A stretch of DNA of 64,000 nt from Symsagittifera roscoffensis (lineage: Eukaryota; Xenacoelomorpha; Acoela; Convolutidae). Shown in pieces: positions 22,201 through 30,131 of this stretch (positions within the stretch are counted from its first letter, which is position 1; each line of letters opens with the position of its first letter). The notes under the pieces were generated by a model that worked only from the letters and a program-made list of their open reading frames with translations, ran no database searches and was not told where the DNA came from. The translations under genes were made by a program, and so were the position numbers. Where the stretch lies: contig NC_087070.1 of the NCBI RefSeq assembly GCF_963678635.1, positions 28,082,848 to 28,146,847 on the forward strand, written 5' to 3'.

Positions 22201-23782
22201 CAAAATCTGGGAGAAATTTCCATTTTTCAGGCGTTACGCTATAATGTTTAAAATTGACCCAAAAATGTCTATTGTGATTGACTAATTAGTATATCTAGAA
22301 CTATTCCATGCCTCTTACTGAAAAAAATAAAATCAGGAAATTTCAAAAAATGCAACTTTCTATCTCAAATTTAGATCGATAGAGTTCAGGGGATATTTAG
22401 GGGGGTGAAGGCGTCTCAAAAAACAGGCCAAAAAAGCCCCCCTTAGAGATTCGACCCCCTGCCGACCCAAAGGTTCCCCCCTGTGTACTACTTTGGGATT
22501 TCCATTTTTGGTTAACGGAAGCAAAAATTGTTCTAAAGGTATCTTCGGCTCAACATACACAAATTTTTAGGAGGGGGGGGGGGCGCGCCGAAAAAAAAAC
22601 GTAATTTTTTGGTCAACATTTTCCAAAAAGTGCCTTAAAATGTCTTTTTTGGCCTATTTTTTCAAAATTTTGTCTTCTTTAATGCTCGGAAAATCACTTT
22701 GGTTGATCTAAAAAAAAGGTAGACCAAATTTTTGAATTTTTTTTGAAAAACCGCCCCCCCCCCCCCTCGAGAAAATCCTAGATCCGCCCCTGGTACAAAG
22801 TGTTACGAACACAGTATCCCAATATGTTAAAGTTTTATATGCGTAGGGTGTCCTTTATGTTGTGAGCAACCAAATTGGAAACATTTCTTCCAGTTAAAAC
22901 CTGGTCGGCGGCTCTTGTTCATTTTTTCTTAAATTATTAAAATATGAATTTTATACTTACGACTTAAGTGGCAGTAGCAATAATACCAGTCTCGATCTCA
23001 TGCGAGCTTGCCCAAGAGTGGCATATGTTCTGCATAGAATTAATTGTTTAAGTGTGGTATGATGGAGCTGTACTACCGGATTGCAAACTACAGAGACGCA
23101 GATGTACAGGCGTCAGTCAAGATCAGTCCCCTAAACTGCACCGAGTACAAGTACTCCCCACAGGTAACCACAACTCCTTTCATGATAGTTTAAACTGGCG
23201 AATCTCTCGCTGGCTCTAAAAATATTGAACTAACCAAAATTTTGTTGAATTAATGGAAAGTTTTTTAAAATTCCTACAACATTTTTTAAGGAGCAAGTAA
23301 ATTTTAATAGCTAGTTTTTAATCAACTAGTCGGCTAGTTTTTCTAACTACAAGGTTTTTTTTACTAGCCGAATGCTAACTCAAGTTTACACTTTGCGTCT
23401 ATATGTTGCATTTCAGTCATTCGGCCAACCCGTCTACTACCAGCCAAACCCTAATCCGACTCAAAGAGCTGCTGATCCAGTTGCCGAAGAAGCCCAGCCA
23501 GTAGTATCGGGGGATAGAGAAGTAGTACTACCAGAGTACGACCCCAAAGACAAAACTGTTCCCCCACCGCCCTCTTCTAACACCAACCCTCCTAGCTCAG
23601 TAACTCGGCCGGCAGGAGCTGTCACCCGACCGGGGGGATCTGTCACGAGACCAGGAGGGGGGTCTGTGACTCGACCAGATAGACCCAGTCCCAAAAAAGA
23701 CCCCACACGTCCTCCATCTACCACTAGCCCCCCTCCGTCACAGACGGCTTCGGCGTCAAATGCGAGCCCCAAGAAGACCTGA
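1016..23782 (+). CDS. CCDC17: CCDC17 orthologue, C-terminal portion (8 exons; gene span)
   Basis: Joined exons 1016-1277, 3589-3661, 12450-12574, 17746-17852, 18331-18567, 19149-19353, 23053-23163 and 23417-23782 give 1,486 coding bases, about 495 residues, ending at TGA 23780-23782. All exon phases match (0, 1, 0, 2, 2, 0, 0). The order is an alanine/methionine-rich segment, a coiled-coil stretch (exons 2-3), a proline-rich linker, then the conserved C-terminal block. From family knowledge, CCDC17 shares AGFVIFYDF-like, VLSGRWR-like and LNxIPQ-like segments at these relative positions, and these decide the call. The function is poorly characterised; expression in ciliated tissue is the usual association. 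The N-terminus is outside the window. The tail after exon 7 is Pro/Ser/Thr-rich with VTRPGG-type repeats and seems lineage-specific. Introns are long (up to 8.8 kb) and full of transposons. Confidence 0.78.
1377..3402 (+). mobile_element. hAT-type DNA transposon, decayed, 2,026 bp, in CCDC17 intron
   Basis: The left end is caggggcggattaagg and the right end is tctagatccgcctttg, an imperfect inverted pair. The flanks are ATTGCCAT (1369-1376) and ATTGCCTT (3403-3410), an 8-bp target duplication with one change. Terminal CAGGGGCGGAT-like repeats and 8-bp duplications are hallmarks of the hAT superfamily. The interior encodes broken transposase pieces (next entry). It is orientated with the host gene, inside the first visible intron. 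Confidence 0.85.
1760..3128 (+). pseudogene. hAT transposase pseudogene (zf-TTF / DUF4371 type)
   Basis: A likely start is at ATG 1760 (MSEQPASKDSE), in a frame open to 2,320. A zf-TTF-like segment lies around 2,140-2,240 (FLAYSKIQEKLYCRFCF, with the expected Tyr-Ser-Lys and CxxC). The coding signal then moves to another frame for a DUF4371-like stretch at 2,424-2,530 (EKNRNILAQIV, LRDDGG). It moves again after a stop at ~2,574, and a last related stretch (SEFLIVLMTMEHLL, AIQGPSLEL) lies at 2,850-3,110. At least two frame changes and one stop separate the parts. The C-terminal hAT dimerisation domain is not recognisable. It is non-functional; the family call rests on motif order known for TTF-type hAT proteins. 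Confidence 0.75.
3589..3661 (+). CDS. CCDC17: CCDC17 exon b (coiled coil)
   Basis: The acceptor is tttcgttgcttcag, ending at 3588, in phase 0; an upstream aacag at 3574 would break phase with exon a. The exon encodes LLEFEKENRLIMHELELLRH followed by KRTT, a heptad-like leucine/charged pattern typical of a coiled coil. The donor cag|gtgaaa follows 3661 and leaves one base, matching the two-base start of exon c. Confidence 0.7.
4913..5035 (+). repeat. Irregular GGGTCGCGCAA minisatellite
   Basis: The words gggccgcgcaa, gggtcgcgcaa (twice), aggtcgcgtaa and gggtcccgcaa occur at irregular spacings, interleaved with gtcgcaa. Similar tcgca words appear at ~480-600, so this may be part of a dispersed motif. 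No coding role is evident. Confidence 0.5.
6397..6807 (-). CDS. Unrecognised ORF, 136 aa
   Basis: An open minus-strand frame with mixed, non-repetitive composition (KFFDSIYPAVNARFQ, KISDNYFNVLQAIQNPF). Just downstream on the same strand (~6,100-6,220), a second short frame reads GLYEIVAAEIGEVVSGRKK. Upstream (~6,850-6,960) a third short frame follows a ttttcag acceptor-like site. These could be parts of a decayed mobile or viral-derived gene cluster or a spliced gene, but I recognise no family and the pieces may be chance ORFs in an intron. Confidence 0.25.
   Translation of the reverse strand: MTWCGTVCFISFLSTSISNRIPKKNGTIKFRKREAASKFFDSIYPAVNARFQTSNNKYLVDVVLGSFGNKLSQSDKIVLDNRDTKESTADVVCALKQKISDNYFNVLQAIQNPFKIKSNNKYVKAKDRITGDSFKI
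7281..7365 (+). repeat. Two tandem ~44-bp units
   Basis: Two adjacent diverged copies of a unit reading roughly (g)tgtaaaataaccagaccac ... cttccag(c/t)ag. Short and of no known role. Confidence 0.4.
7860..10440 (+). repeat. Satellite-like array, ~8 diverged units of ~320 bp
   Basis: Two marker phrases recur in alternation. One is a (g)caatcatattga..ccacag(g/a)tcctc block near 7,955, 8,303, 8,636 (partial), 8,975, 9,232, 9,590, 9,908 and 10,211. The other is a tgtgagagctcaagtaaaattcc block near 8,135, 8,490, 8,800, 9,093, 9,420, 9,770, 10,035 and 10,390. Spacing is about 260-360 bases. Units also share a tttcaggcatcatt...agcattatcaacccaaaa segment. Divergence between units is high, so the array is old. 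Confidence 0.75.
10460..10990 (-). pseudogene. Remnant of an SGNH-hydrolase-like coding sequence
   Basis: On the minus strand, the frame through 10,797-10,828 reads VVVVWLGGND, a strong match to the block V (GxND) signature of SGNH/GDSL-type domains. A short distance upstream the same strand encodes VFGISGAKIRKT, resembling the preceding conserved block of such domains. The frames are interrupted by stops and shifts, so this is a relic. Domains of this kind occur in cellular esterases and as esterase-like modules in some animal retroelements; the source cannot be decided here. Confidence 0.4.
11147..12095 (+). repeat. Two diverged copies of a ~150-bp repeat
   Basis: The phrase tgcttagaacatcttccaa followed by gccgactg(t/c)tgcca occurs at ~11,280 and ~11,960. 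A ctagtaggt..ccaggctggt phrase occurs at ~11,148 and ~12,048. The order of the two phrases differs between copies, so they are rearranged rather than simple direct repeats. Confidence 0.5.
12450..12574 (+). CDS. CCDC17: CCDC17 exon c (coiled coil continued)
   Basis: The acceptor ttgcttcag ends at 12449. Two bases complete a Glu codon with the last base of exon b. It encodes a charged helical segment ending EAYLRQIRDYLNPP. The donor cca|gtacgt follows 12574 in phase 0. It lies 8.8 kb from exon b, the longest intron in the gene. Confidence 0.75.
12620..12903 (-). mobile_element. Candidate tRNA-derived SINE
   Basis: On the minus strand, starting near 12,903, the sequence has an A-box-like tggtgaagtgg (complement of 12,882-12,892). 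About 40 bases later comes a B-box-like atttcgaggcc (complement of 12,839-12,849), at tRNA spacing, in a context resembling a tRNA-Ser-like head. About 200 bases of unrelated body follow, including the palindrome cagctgtacagctg. The right limit is uncertain and no target duplication was identified. It sits just downstream of CCDC17 exon c. Confidence 0.42.
12904..13676. other. Intron sequence, nothing recognised
   Basis: AT-rich sequence with overlapping short ORFs on both strands near 13,250-13,515 that show no family signature and shadow each other. I see no repeat boundary until the HP500 copy beginning at 13,677. Confidence 0.4.
13677..14200 (+). mobile_element. HP500 element copy 1 (hairpin-ended non-autonomous repeat)
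   Basis: It begins ttgttccgactt and ends aggcagtcggaac, then cagggtttcgccctg, then atacgagcagtcttgtt. The GTTCCGACT and AGTCGGAAC words form short inverted repeats near the ends. A fold-back lies beside each: an ACTTTCG-ATA-CGAAAGT type next to the left end and a CAGGGC-TTC-GCCCTG type next to the right end. The centre holds ttaacgcgcgatata...cgcgctattaacgcg. No coding capacity is seen. Confidence 0.75.
14356..14470 (+). mobile_element. HP500 element, 5' fragment
   Basis: It carries the left-end word, the ACTTTCGATACGAAAGT hairpin and the tttttaactagccatttttgacgg block, then leaves the family at ~14,470. The following 350 bases do not match other copies. Confidence 0.65.
14820..15319 (+). 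mobile_element. HP500 element copy 2
   Basis: Full-length relative to copy 1, but the right-end hairpin is lost: gtcggaacattcgagcagacttgtt has only the outer tail. The central cgcgctattaacgcg block and the gtgtggggggatgattttcataaa block are present. Confidence 0.72.
15667..16191 (+). mobile_element. HP500 element copy 3
   Basis: The left end ttgttccgacgttcgtaacgaaag and the right end ggcagtcggaacattcaagg match the family. The right hairpin is changed (caaggcctagccctg). With the other copies it forms a cluster of four, same orientation, inside the CCDC17 intron. Confidence 0.72.
16192..17745. other. Intron sequence, nothing recognised
   Basis: AT-rich DNA with many A and T runs. No ORF with coding character and no match to the repeat families named elsewhere in the window. 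Confidence 0.45.
17746..17852 (+). CDS. CCDC17: CCDC17 exon d (proline-rich linker)
   Basis: The acceptor ttggaattcag ends at 17745, phase 0. It encodes 35 codons plus two bases, beginning APPPVPIKESPHLMM and ending in a Tyr/Asn/Gln-rich stretch YDPT. The donor ac|gtgagt is close to consensus. Confidence 0.75.
18331..18567 (+). CDS. CCDC17: CCDC17 exon e (conserved C-terminal block, part 1)
   Basis: The acceptor ttaattttccag ends at 18330. One base completes the split Thr codon. It encodes AGFVIFYDFLLNIEP and a downstream region with several cysteines (HEVCTARVLP). The donor is cagaa|gtcagt after 18567 (phase 2). The AGFVIFYDF segment is one of the strongest family markers of CCDC17. Confidence 0.82.
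18650..18980 (+). mobile_element. hAT MITE left-end fragment
   Basis: It starts caggggcggatctagaattttc, the same end as the other hAT MITEs, and shares with them the interior phrases attgcgttttttcggcgcgcgctt and ggcgcctttagaaaaatttta. No right end is found, so it is truncated or decayed. It lies in the intron between exons e and f. Confidence 0.65.
19149..19353 (+). CDS. CCDC17: CCDC17 exon f (conserved C-terminal block, part 2)
   Basis: The acceptor tttcttag ends at 19148. One base completes the Lys codon split with exon e. It encodes LTLVVEVQAQ, GWGKVLLFDNQ, LRVLSGRWRTPIRLIP and LNTIPQ; the order and spacing match the CCDC17 C-terminal domain. The donor is cag|gttttg after 19353, phase 0. 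Confidence 0.82.
19354..20929. other. Intron sequence, nothing recognised
   Basis: AT-rich intron of CCDC17 between exons f and g. I see no ORF, RNA gene or repeat boundary in this stretch. Confidence 0.45.
20930..21450 (+). repeat. Dispersed repeat rich in GGAATCCGCAA words
   Basis: It begins near cattacgaggccaaactgtgcattttgt and contains a dense, irregular set of gaatccgcaa / ttgcggaatcc words in both orientations. A related copy lies at ~62,660-63,290, sharing the opening phrase and the ctttgctgttttggatt and cactgt(a/g)a(t/c)gctcaaaa phrases in the same order. Confidence 0.65.
21839..22053 (+). mobile_element. hAT-like MITE, 215 bp
   Basis: It is flanked by exact 8-bp repeats TGGTTAAC (21831-21838 and 22054-22061). 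The left end cagacgcggatctagg resembles the hAT MITE end, with the typical G-run just inside. The right end cccctaaatccgctacag is a degraded version of the inverted partner. Confidence 0.7.
22370..22792 (-). mobile_element. hAT MITE remnant(s), reverse orientation
   Basis: It ends ctagatccgcccctg at 22,778-22,792 with the neighbouring C-run, the inverted form of the MITE left end. Interior phrases resembling the complement of ggtcggcagggggtc occur at ~22,450. G-runs near 22,568 suggest two nested or fused fragments. The left limit and target duplication could not be fixed. Confidence 0.5.
23053..23163 (+). CDS. CCDC17: CCDC17 exon g
   Basis: The acceptor aattgtttaag ends at 23052, phase 0. 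It encodes 37 codons beginning CGMMELYYRIANYRDADVQA and ending EYKYSPQ. This continues directly from the LNTIPQ end of exon f, as in CCDC17. The donor cag|gtaacc is good. Confidence 0.8.
23417..23782 (+). CDS. CCDC17: CCDC17 terminal exon, Pro/Thr-rich tail with VTRPGG repeats
   Basis: The acceptor gttgcatttcag ends at 23416, phase 0. It encodes 121 residues then TGA. It starts SFGQPVYYQPNPNPTQ and becomes acidic, then Pro/Ser/Thr-rich, with four tandem copies of a VTRPGG-like motif (nt ~23,597-23,685). It ends lysine-rich (ASPKKT). The repeat region is low complexity and is probably disordered and fast-evolving. Confidence 0.78.
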   Translation, partial: SFGQPVYYQPNPNPTQRAADPVAEEAQPVVSGDREVVLPEYDPKDKTVPPPPSSNTNPPSSVTRPAGAVTRPGGSVTRPGGGSVTRPDRPSPKKDPTRPPSTTSPPPSQTASASNASPKKT

Positions 23783-23849
23783 GACTTGCTTCTTTATTAA
23801 AAAACCAACCTGAGTTATACTGATGACTATCTTACTAGCTAGACAGGTG

Positions 23850-23855
23850 AATAAA
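23850..23855 (+). terminator. Candidate poly(A) signal AATAAA for CCDC17
   Basis: An AATAAA hexamer lies 68 bases after the stop codon at 23782 and is followed by an A-rich tract near 23,877. It is the first canonical hexamer downstream of the stop. A cleavage site is not directly visible. Confidence 0.5.
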
Positions 23856-26800
23856 CTGTCTTGCAAAGATTTGAGAAAAAAAAAAATAATTTCGGTATAA
23901 TAACTGAAGCTACTACTTCGAACTGCTGACCTATCAAAAATCCTCGAGGATTTTTTGAAGTTTAATCAGAGCGCAATTACCCACCAATTCCAGACTGCAA
24001 GTTTGGCTCGAAATCAACCATCAGAAAAGACTTCAAGAACCAGTACTGATAAACAAAAAGACCACTCATATAACATGACAGGAACATCTGGCTTCTATGC
24101 AACTAACAGCACAAAAATGAACACAAAATATTCGGTTTTACAGTTAAAAAAATCATAATAAAACAATTATTGCTGAACTTGAGATACGCCAAAAAGAAAT
24201 TCAATGAGTCTGAGAAATTAAAGAGTAAAATTTTTTTTTTGTAAATTGAGAAATGAGAAATAAAGAGTAAAAAGATTATATTTAAAAATTTTTCTACTGA
24301 TTTACTTAAAATTGATAGCTCTCGGTGATTACCGTTCGACTTTTCACAAAATTATCTACAAAACATTAAGTTTTTTTTCGATAGAGAGGTCTTTTTTGTC
24401 GATAGATATTTTAGAAGTCAAAATGATATACAAGATTGCTCGTACCAGGTCGAAGCCCTGAATGTCCCGACTGCCCTTTAACTGGCCTCGAATAGTTTTT
24501 GGTTATTGAAATATTGACATACTTTTTTTTGGGCGGACAATTTCAAAAATTGGGCTGAAAATTAGAGTTGTGAATGGATTCAATGAAGTGTGAAATTGAC
24601 CAATTATCGTGCTATGAACGGTATTATCGAGTGGTAAGTTAAGGGATACCAATTATCGAGCGGTAATTTAATTCGACTAAAAAAACGCTCCGAAATGAAT
24701 TGACGGGTTCTACTATGATGGAGCGGTCCCTCGAAAAAGCAAATTTGTGTATAAATTTTTTTTAATTTGTTTATATTATAATAATATTTTTATATTATAA
24801 TAATGTGTATAAATGTTTAGTTTCTAAAACCTCGCGACTTGAAAAAAAAATATAATTGGGTTATCTTTTTTTTGTCATCAGAACTCGAATGTAGCATTTT
24901 TTTCTATTTTTCTACCTTAAAATAGTCGGGTAAGGGGGAGAAGTTGTACAAAATCACGAAACATAAAATTTGTTGGAAAATATACTGCGGTATCTTCCTG
25001 CAAATAACTTAGGTGCCTTATTCTCCCGTTCTGGGTAACTTAAGAGCTCTAGGTGCCTTATTCTTAAGGGACTTTTTTTCTTTCAAGATACCACGCAATC
25101 ATAGTAATAATAATTCATGCAACATGTTTGCCTTTAATATTACGCTAAATACATGGCTGAAAACGTTAAATTATTTAAAAGTTTTCATCAAAAATCAATA
25201 AATTATTTGAAAGTCATTAAGAGACAATCGGCACATACAACGTACCAGTTTCTAACAAACATCCTTGCTGTTCCGACTTTCGAAGAAGTGTTAGAATTTT
25301 TGTGCGCAGGCTGGTCTTTTTCTCCACAAAAATTTTGTAACTATCCATTTTAATTGATTTTTGTTTTCCGAAAGGTATTGTTGGTCGAAAGGAATTCATC
25401 GGTGATCTTTTTTCGTAAAATTTTGAGGTTTCAAAGACTGCCAATCGAGCCCATAAAAATTTTTAACGATTGACATGTTTCGTGCTACTGACGCGTAAAC
25501 GGCAATTTAATGCGTCTTTGAAATGCTACAACGTGACTTGAAACATGCTGTTTAATCTATTTAATTTTTCGTGATAAGCAAAAAAATATCTTTTTGCACT
25601 TTTATAGCGTTTGGGAGATAGTTTTAGAAAACTCAAACAGTACTCCATAGATCTAAAAAGGCAGTCGGAACACTCAGGGCTTCGCCTCAAAACGAACAGG
25701 TTTGCTTTTTTGATTTTCCAATTAATAGCAATCATTTTTAAATTGTAACAAACTTTATTTCATTTAGTTTAAAAAAGCATGGAAATGATGAAACAAATTT
25801 TCTTTCCAGATTCCGAGAAGCTACCACAATTCCGGAGGTAGTTCTATTGGTCTTTTTCCATTAAGCAGATTATCAATTTTTTCTTGTAAATCTTTTTTTT
25901 ACCTAAAGATTTTTTTAGATTTACCGAAATAAAAATTTTGATATAAAATTCTGATTCATAAAAAAACTCTAAAGCAATTACAAGATTTTAATGATTTGAA
26001 CCTACTTTTAGAAAGCTGCTTCCTCAAAAAATTTGAGAGTTCAAAACCACTGTTAATTCTTCAAGCAGTATTTCTACCTTGTTGACCCTGATATCGTCTT
26101 GATGAATTTGCACATTTAATTTAAAAACAAACCCCTCATAAGCATTGTTGATGTTGAAATGTAAATCGTATTTCAAAAAATGTACCGGTTGTCGGAAACT
26201 TCTCAGCTATTTAAAGATTTTTCAATGGGAAATATTTTAGCCGAAATGGTTTTTGAGGCTTGATCAAATTTTCTTGCCTTACTTCTCTTACTATATAATT
26301 TAATAATCATCGTATCAAGCCATTTTAACCAAAGCATGAAACTATGTAAAGCACGGCACACCCAAAAGTAATTGCAATCAAAACAAACAATTGATACATG
26401 AGTGAGCCGTCTTGTTGACTTGCAAAGAAAGTGCAAAATATTTATGTTTAGGGTGTTTTTTGTTCAGCCAATTTTTGCCATTTTTTATAGCATCTGAAAA
26501 ACAAGGTTGTCTTGAGCTCAAATTGAAATAATTATTTCACTTGCGATTATTTTTCGTAAACTTACGTGGTTTTGAAAACTGCTAGTTTGGCCAATTTGGG
26601 ATAATTAACGAGCAAAATGCTGGGTTTTTATAGCAGGCAAAAGTGGCGAACTAATTTTTTCTAAATTGATATGAGGCCAGAAAGTATTTCTTAATAAAAC
26701 AACACGAGACGCTTAACACACCCCTTGTATTTTACATTGCGTAGAGGGATAAAATCAAGAAAATTTGAAAGGATTTTTTTCTTTTTTTTGCCAATTAAAC

Positions 26801-26939
26801 AAACAAAAACCTTTTAATTCATATACGCGCAGTCTTGTTGTAAAATTATTGGGTGTTGAAAATTATAACTGGATTAACTTACGATATATAGCGTTCTTAT
26901 AACACGGGTAAGCGGCAATTTGAAAATGGTAACTTGCCC
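23856..26939. other. Intergenic sequence with HP500 fragments
   Basis: No gene is recognised downstream of CCDC17. A reverse HP500 right-end fragment lies at ~24,432-24,490, and a diverged forward copy at 25,268-25,705 (gttccgactttcg ... ggcagtcggaacactcagggcttcgcc). More diverged pieces occur at ~26,450-26,835, and a tatattataataat repeat at ~24,770-24,805. Short ORFs near 25,217-25,735 are within the repeat and not supported. Confidence 0.55.
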
Positions 26940-29721
26940 ATTTGGTGTAATTAACGTACGATATATTGCGTTCTTATAACACGGGTAAACGGCAATTTAA
27001 TGCTTCGCAAGTTCTTATAACACGGGTAAGCGGCAATTTATTGCTTCGCAACTTAATACGAGGCCAGCAATTTTGCTAAAGTTATTACCTTGTGTACCTT
27101 ACATAAGTTTTGAGGGTTGAAATCGTTAAAAAAGAAAGAAAATTTGTTCCATGTTTTAAAATTTGTTTGGCCAATTTTAAAAACAAATTAATTTTTTAAT
27201 TGGTCGAAAAGTAAATCGGAAGATGCAGCGCTTCGTTTGATATACGCTTGTTGCAAAATTATGTGGGTTTGAAAATGTAACCTGGCTCCTTTTGAATAAT
27301 TAACGTGCGACATATTGTGTTCTTATAACACGCGTAATCAGCAATTTAAAGCATTCCAACTTGTTATGAGGCAATCAATTTACTCCTACTAAAATAATAG
27401 AGGGTTTAAAGCACCCTCTAAGGTATACAAATTTTTTGGGGAAATAAGAAAATGAAAGATTATTTTTAAATTATTTTGTCAGTTATACAAACGAAAAGTT
27501 TTTAAATTGGCCTTAAAGTACAATAGGAACATTCAAGGCTTCACCGTATTATACGCACAGTCTTGCTGTAAAATTATGGGAGTTTGAAAAATGCAAAGTG
27601 GCCCTTCACGCGCATTATTTTGCGTTCTTATAACACACGTAAGCGTCGTAATGCCTTCCCAATTGAGTTGAAGAAAGTCATTTGGTCAATTTATTAGGAA
27701 GCATTACGCTGAATCTATCCTACTGTAGTTCAAAGTAGTGTGTGTAGATTCTTAACGTTCAAATTAGCGGCTGTCAACAATTTTTAGGCTTTTTGAAGTT
27801 TTTTGTCATTTTTTCAACCCAAACAGAATTATAATTGGCCTTAAAATGCAGTAGGAATTTTCAAGGCTTTGCCCTGAGATACGAGCAGAGTTGTTGTTCT
27901 GACTTTCCTTGCAAAAAGAGTTTTAATGCTTGGTGTGTTTTTTCAATTCAAAATTAAAAGATTTTTTCTTTCCAATCTTTTTTGCAAAGTTTTGGGAGTT
28001 TGAAAATAGGCAATTTGGCCATGCTTTAGATTACTTTATGCGCGCTTTGAAGATTTATCCACAACCCTAAAAACGTAACGCTAATTAGTTTTGCGTGGCA
28101 AATGATCACGCACAACAAAATTGTTCCAAAAAGAATTTTTGCGAGCTCATTGGTCGTATTATATTCGTACGACTCACATTATTAGACTAGACTTGATCTT
28201 TGATATTGTCCATAGTTTAGGATTTTTCAATATTTTTCCTCAAAACTATTCGATATGGATTAGGGCGCAGTCAGAACATTCAGGGCTTTTCCCTGATAAG
28301 CGAGCTAATTTGTTACTTTCTAGAATCGAACTTTGAACTAAGGCTTTTGACTGATAATGTACTCAAACTCATCGGACGTTTTTGGGGTAACTAAATGAGG
28401 TAAGTAGAGTTTTGTCAGACCAAACAAAAATGGCTTTCAAGTTTTATCCACACCTCTCTTCAATTGGTGAATTAATATAGAGCATATGAAGTTATTTTTC
28501 TCTCCCCCCTGGAATTTTTCAAATCAAGTTCAGTTGAACTTTTTGAAAAGACAGCTGTAAACAAAAGAGCAAACCAGAAGCTAAATGCAATCGGTCCCCA
28601 CAGATTCTTACTCGTCCTCTGTACCCTTCTCCAGTCCCCTTAGATCCTGGTCTCCGATCAAGAACAAATCATTAGTCGCTGCCCCGAGGCTGTTCGTTAT
28701 AACAGCGCAAAAACTATTTTATCTGATTATTGTTCCGACTATTTGCGTTCTTCGCGCGTCAATTCGAAGAAAATGATGGAAAATTTGTGCTCGGGGCGTT
28801 TTTTTTTCAGACAAATTAAATCATTCGACAGGTATTATTGTCATGAGCACAATTGTAAAAGATATTTCAAATGTGATCTTTTTCAAGAAAAGTATGAGGG
28901 TTTAAAGGTTGCCAATCTGGCAGATTTGGGACAATTAACGCGCGTTATATATCGCGCCATTATTGCGCAAGCGGAGATTTAATTCGTCTTAGAAATTGTT
29001 TCAAATTGAACCATTTAGTACTTGAAATAAGGCGAGGGGGGATGAACTTCAAAAAAACTCATGTCATGTCACCCATTTTCTCCAAGTGAACTCTTCTCCA
29101 AAAACCTCAAAAAGCAATTAGAAATCTCAAGACTTCGCCATCTTGTTGTGACTTAATTAAATATTCACAGTGTAGCCTCATTGTTAATCGTAAAGGAGTA
29201 GGAAAAATTGGAGTAGGAAAAAAAGTTGGTCAATTGCAACTGAAAACCGCTAGCAATACAGAACGCACCATGAGCAATGTTCCATCTAGTCTATTTGATT
29301 CACTGTACCGGCCTTGAATTTGGCAAAACATGATCTCTTGCTCTTCCCCTTTCCGGGTCGAAGTGCTCACTTTATGTTTCGACATTCTAAGTCGAAGACA
29401 GGTTGGAACTTCTATCCATATTTTTTTTGTGATAATGAAACACAAGTCCCTTTCCATTCGAAATAAAACTTTCATACATCTTTAACTAAAAAAAAGCAAC
29501 ACCTGCGGTTTTTGGTGGTATCACTCATTTTATCAGTTGTTGCGAAAAAGAATAACATGAAGGCTGCTAATCAGGGACGGATCTACAATTTTCTCGAGGG
29601 GGGGGGGGGGGGGGCGGATTTTCGAAAATTTTGACGAACTTTTTTTTTCGAGCTCTCCTAAAGCAGTAAAAAATGAGGTTGGTTAAAAAATTGTTGGTTA
29701 AAGTTGTTGGTTAAATTGTTG
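26940..29721 (+). repeat. Tandem segmental duplication, copy 1 left part
   Basis: Nearly identical to 50,169-52,930. It starts atttggtgtaattaacgtacg in both copies. It contains HP500-related fragments with the phrase gcgttcttataacacgggtaa repeated at short spacing (26.89-27.05 kb, part before the duplication boundary), a further HP500-like piece at 28,731-29,040, and the left part of a hAT MITE. Copy 1 is split by the LTR element; its right part is 48,638-50,168. Unit length without the insertion is about 4.31 kb. Confidence 0.88.
29572..29721 (+). mobile_element. hAT MITE (copy 1), left part, split by LTR element
   Basis: It starts cagggacggatctacaatttt, preceded by the target duplication CTGCTAAT (29564-29571). 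A G-run follows. Its right part is 48,638-48,927, ending aaatccgcccctg followed by CTGCTAAT (48928-48935). The intact equivalent is 52,777-53,218. Confidence 0.85.
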
Positions 29722-30131
29722 TGGAACCTGATCTAAACTACATTTTATGATTGGATAAATTAGATATTTTACCAATGTAAAGTATTTAATATTAACCAAT
29801 CATGATCCATCTAACTAACAATCCACTTATTTGTAAGTGCTGAAATTACTTGTTATTTCAGCACCAGAGAGATTTGAATTTAACTTAGAAATTAGTTGAA
29901 CTCTCCCGAGTACTTCAGCAGCCGCAATAAACCAGTATACCCTAGATCTATTGAGCCTAGCAGAGACTAGTTAAACAACCTGAGACTAGATAGTATAAGA
30001 GTAAGATTAGGATCGGTATTAGACTAAGAAGTTGCACGAATCTATCCGGCCGAAAATAAGATAGCGTGACGAGCAGACGGTGTACCCTATCCGAAATTAC
30101 TCTATGAGTTATACCCATCGGTCCTAACTCA
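29722..30131 (+). repeat. 5' LTR, 410 bp
   Basis: Matches the 3' LTR except for four substitutions and a 3-bp length difference (one fewer ccg near 29,921). It carries an AATAAA at 29,926-29,931 and a TATA-like tatttaatatta near 29,785. The promoter and start site are not proven by sequence alone. Confidence 0.95.

Noticed and set aside
26890-27060. CRISPR-like direct repeats (gcgttcttataacacgggtaa)
   Set aside because: Only three or four diverged copies, no equal spacers, no cas genes, and a eukaryotic context; they belong to HP500-related tandem fragments.
28121-28336. 71-codon ORF present in both duplication copies
   Set aside because: It spans an HP500-like right end (gcagtcagaacattcagggctttt), so it is repeat sequence, not a gene.
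29230-29475. 81-codon minus-strand ORF identical in both duplication copies (29,230-29,475 and 52,434-52,679)
   Set aside because: The identity follows from the recent duplication, not from selection; no family signature is present.
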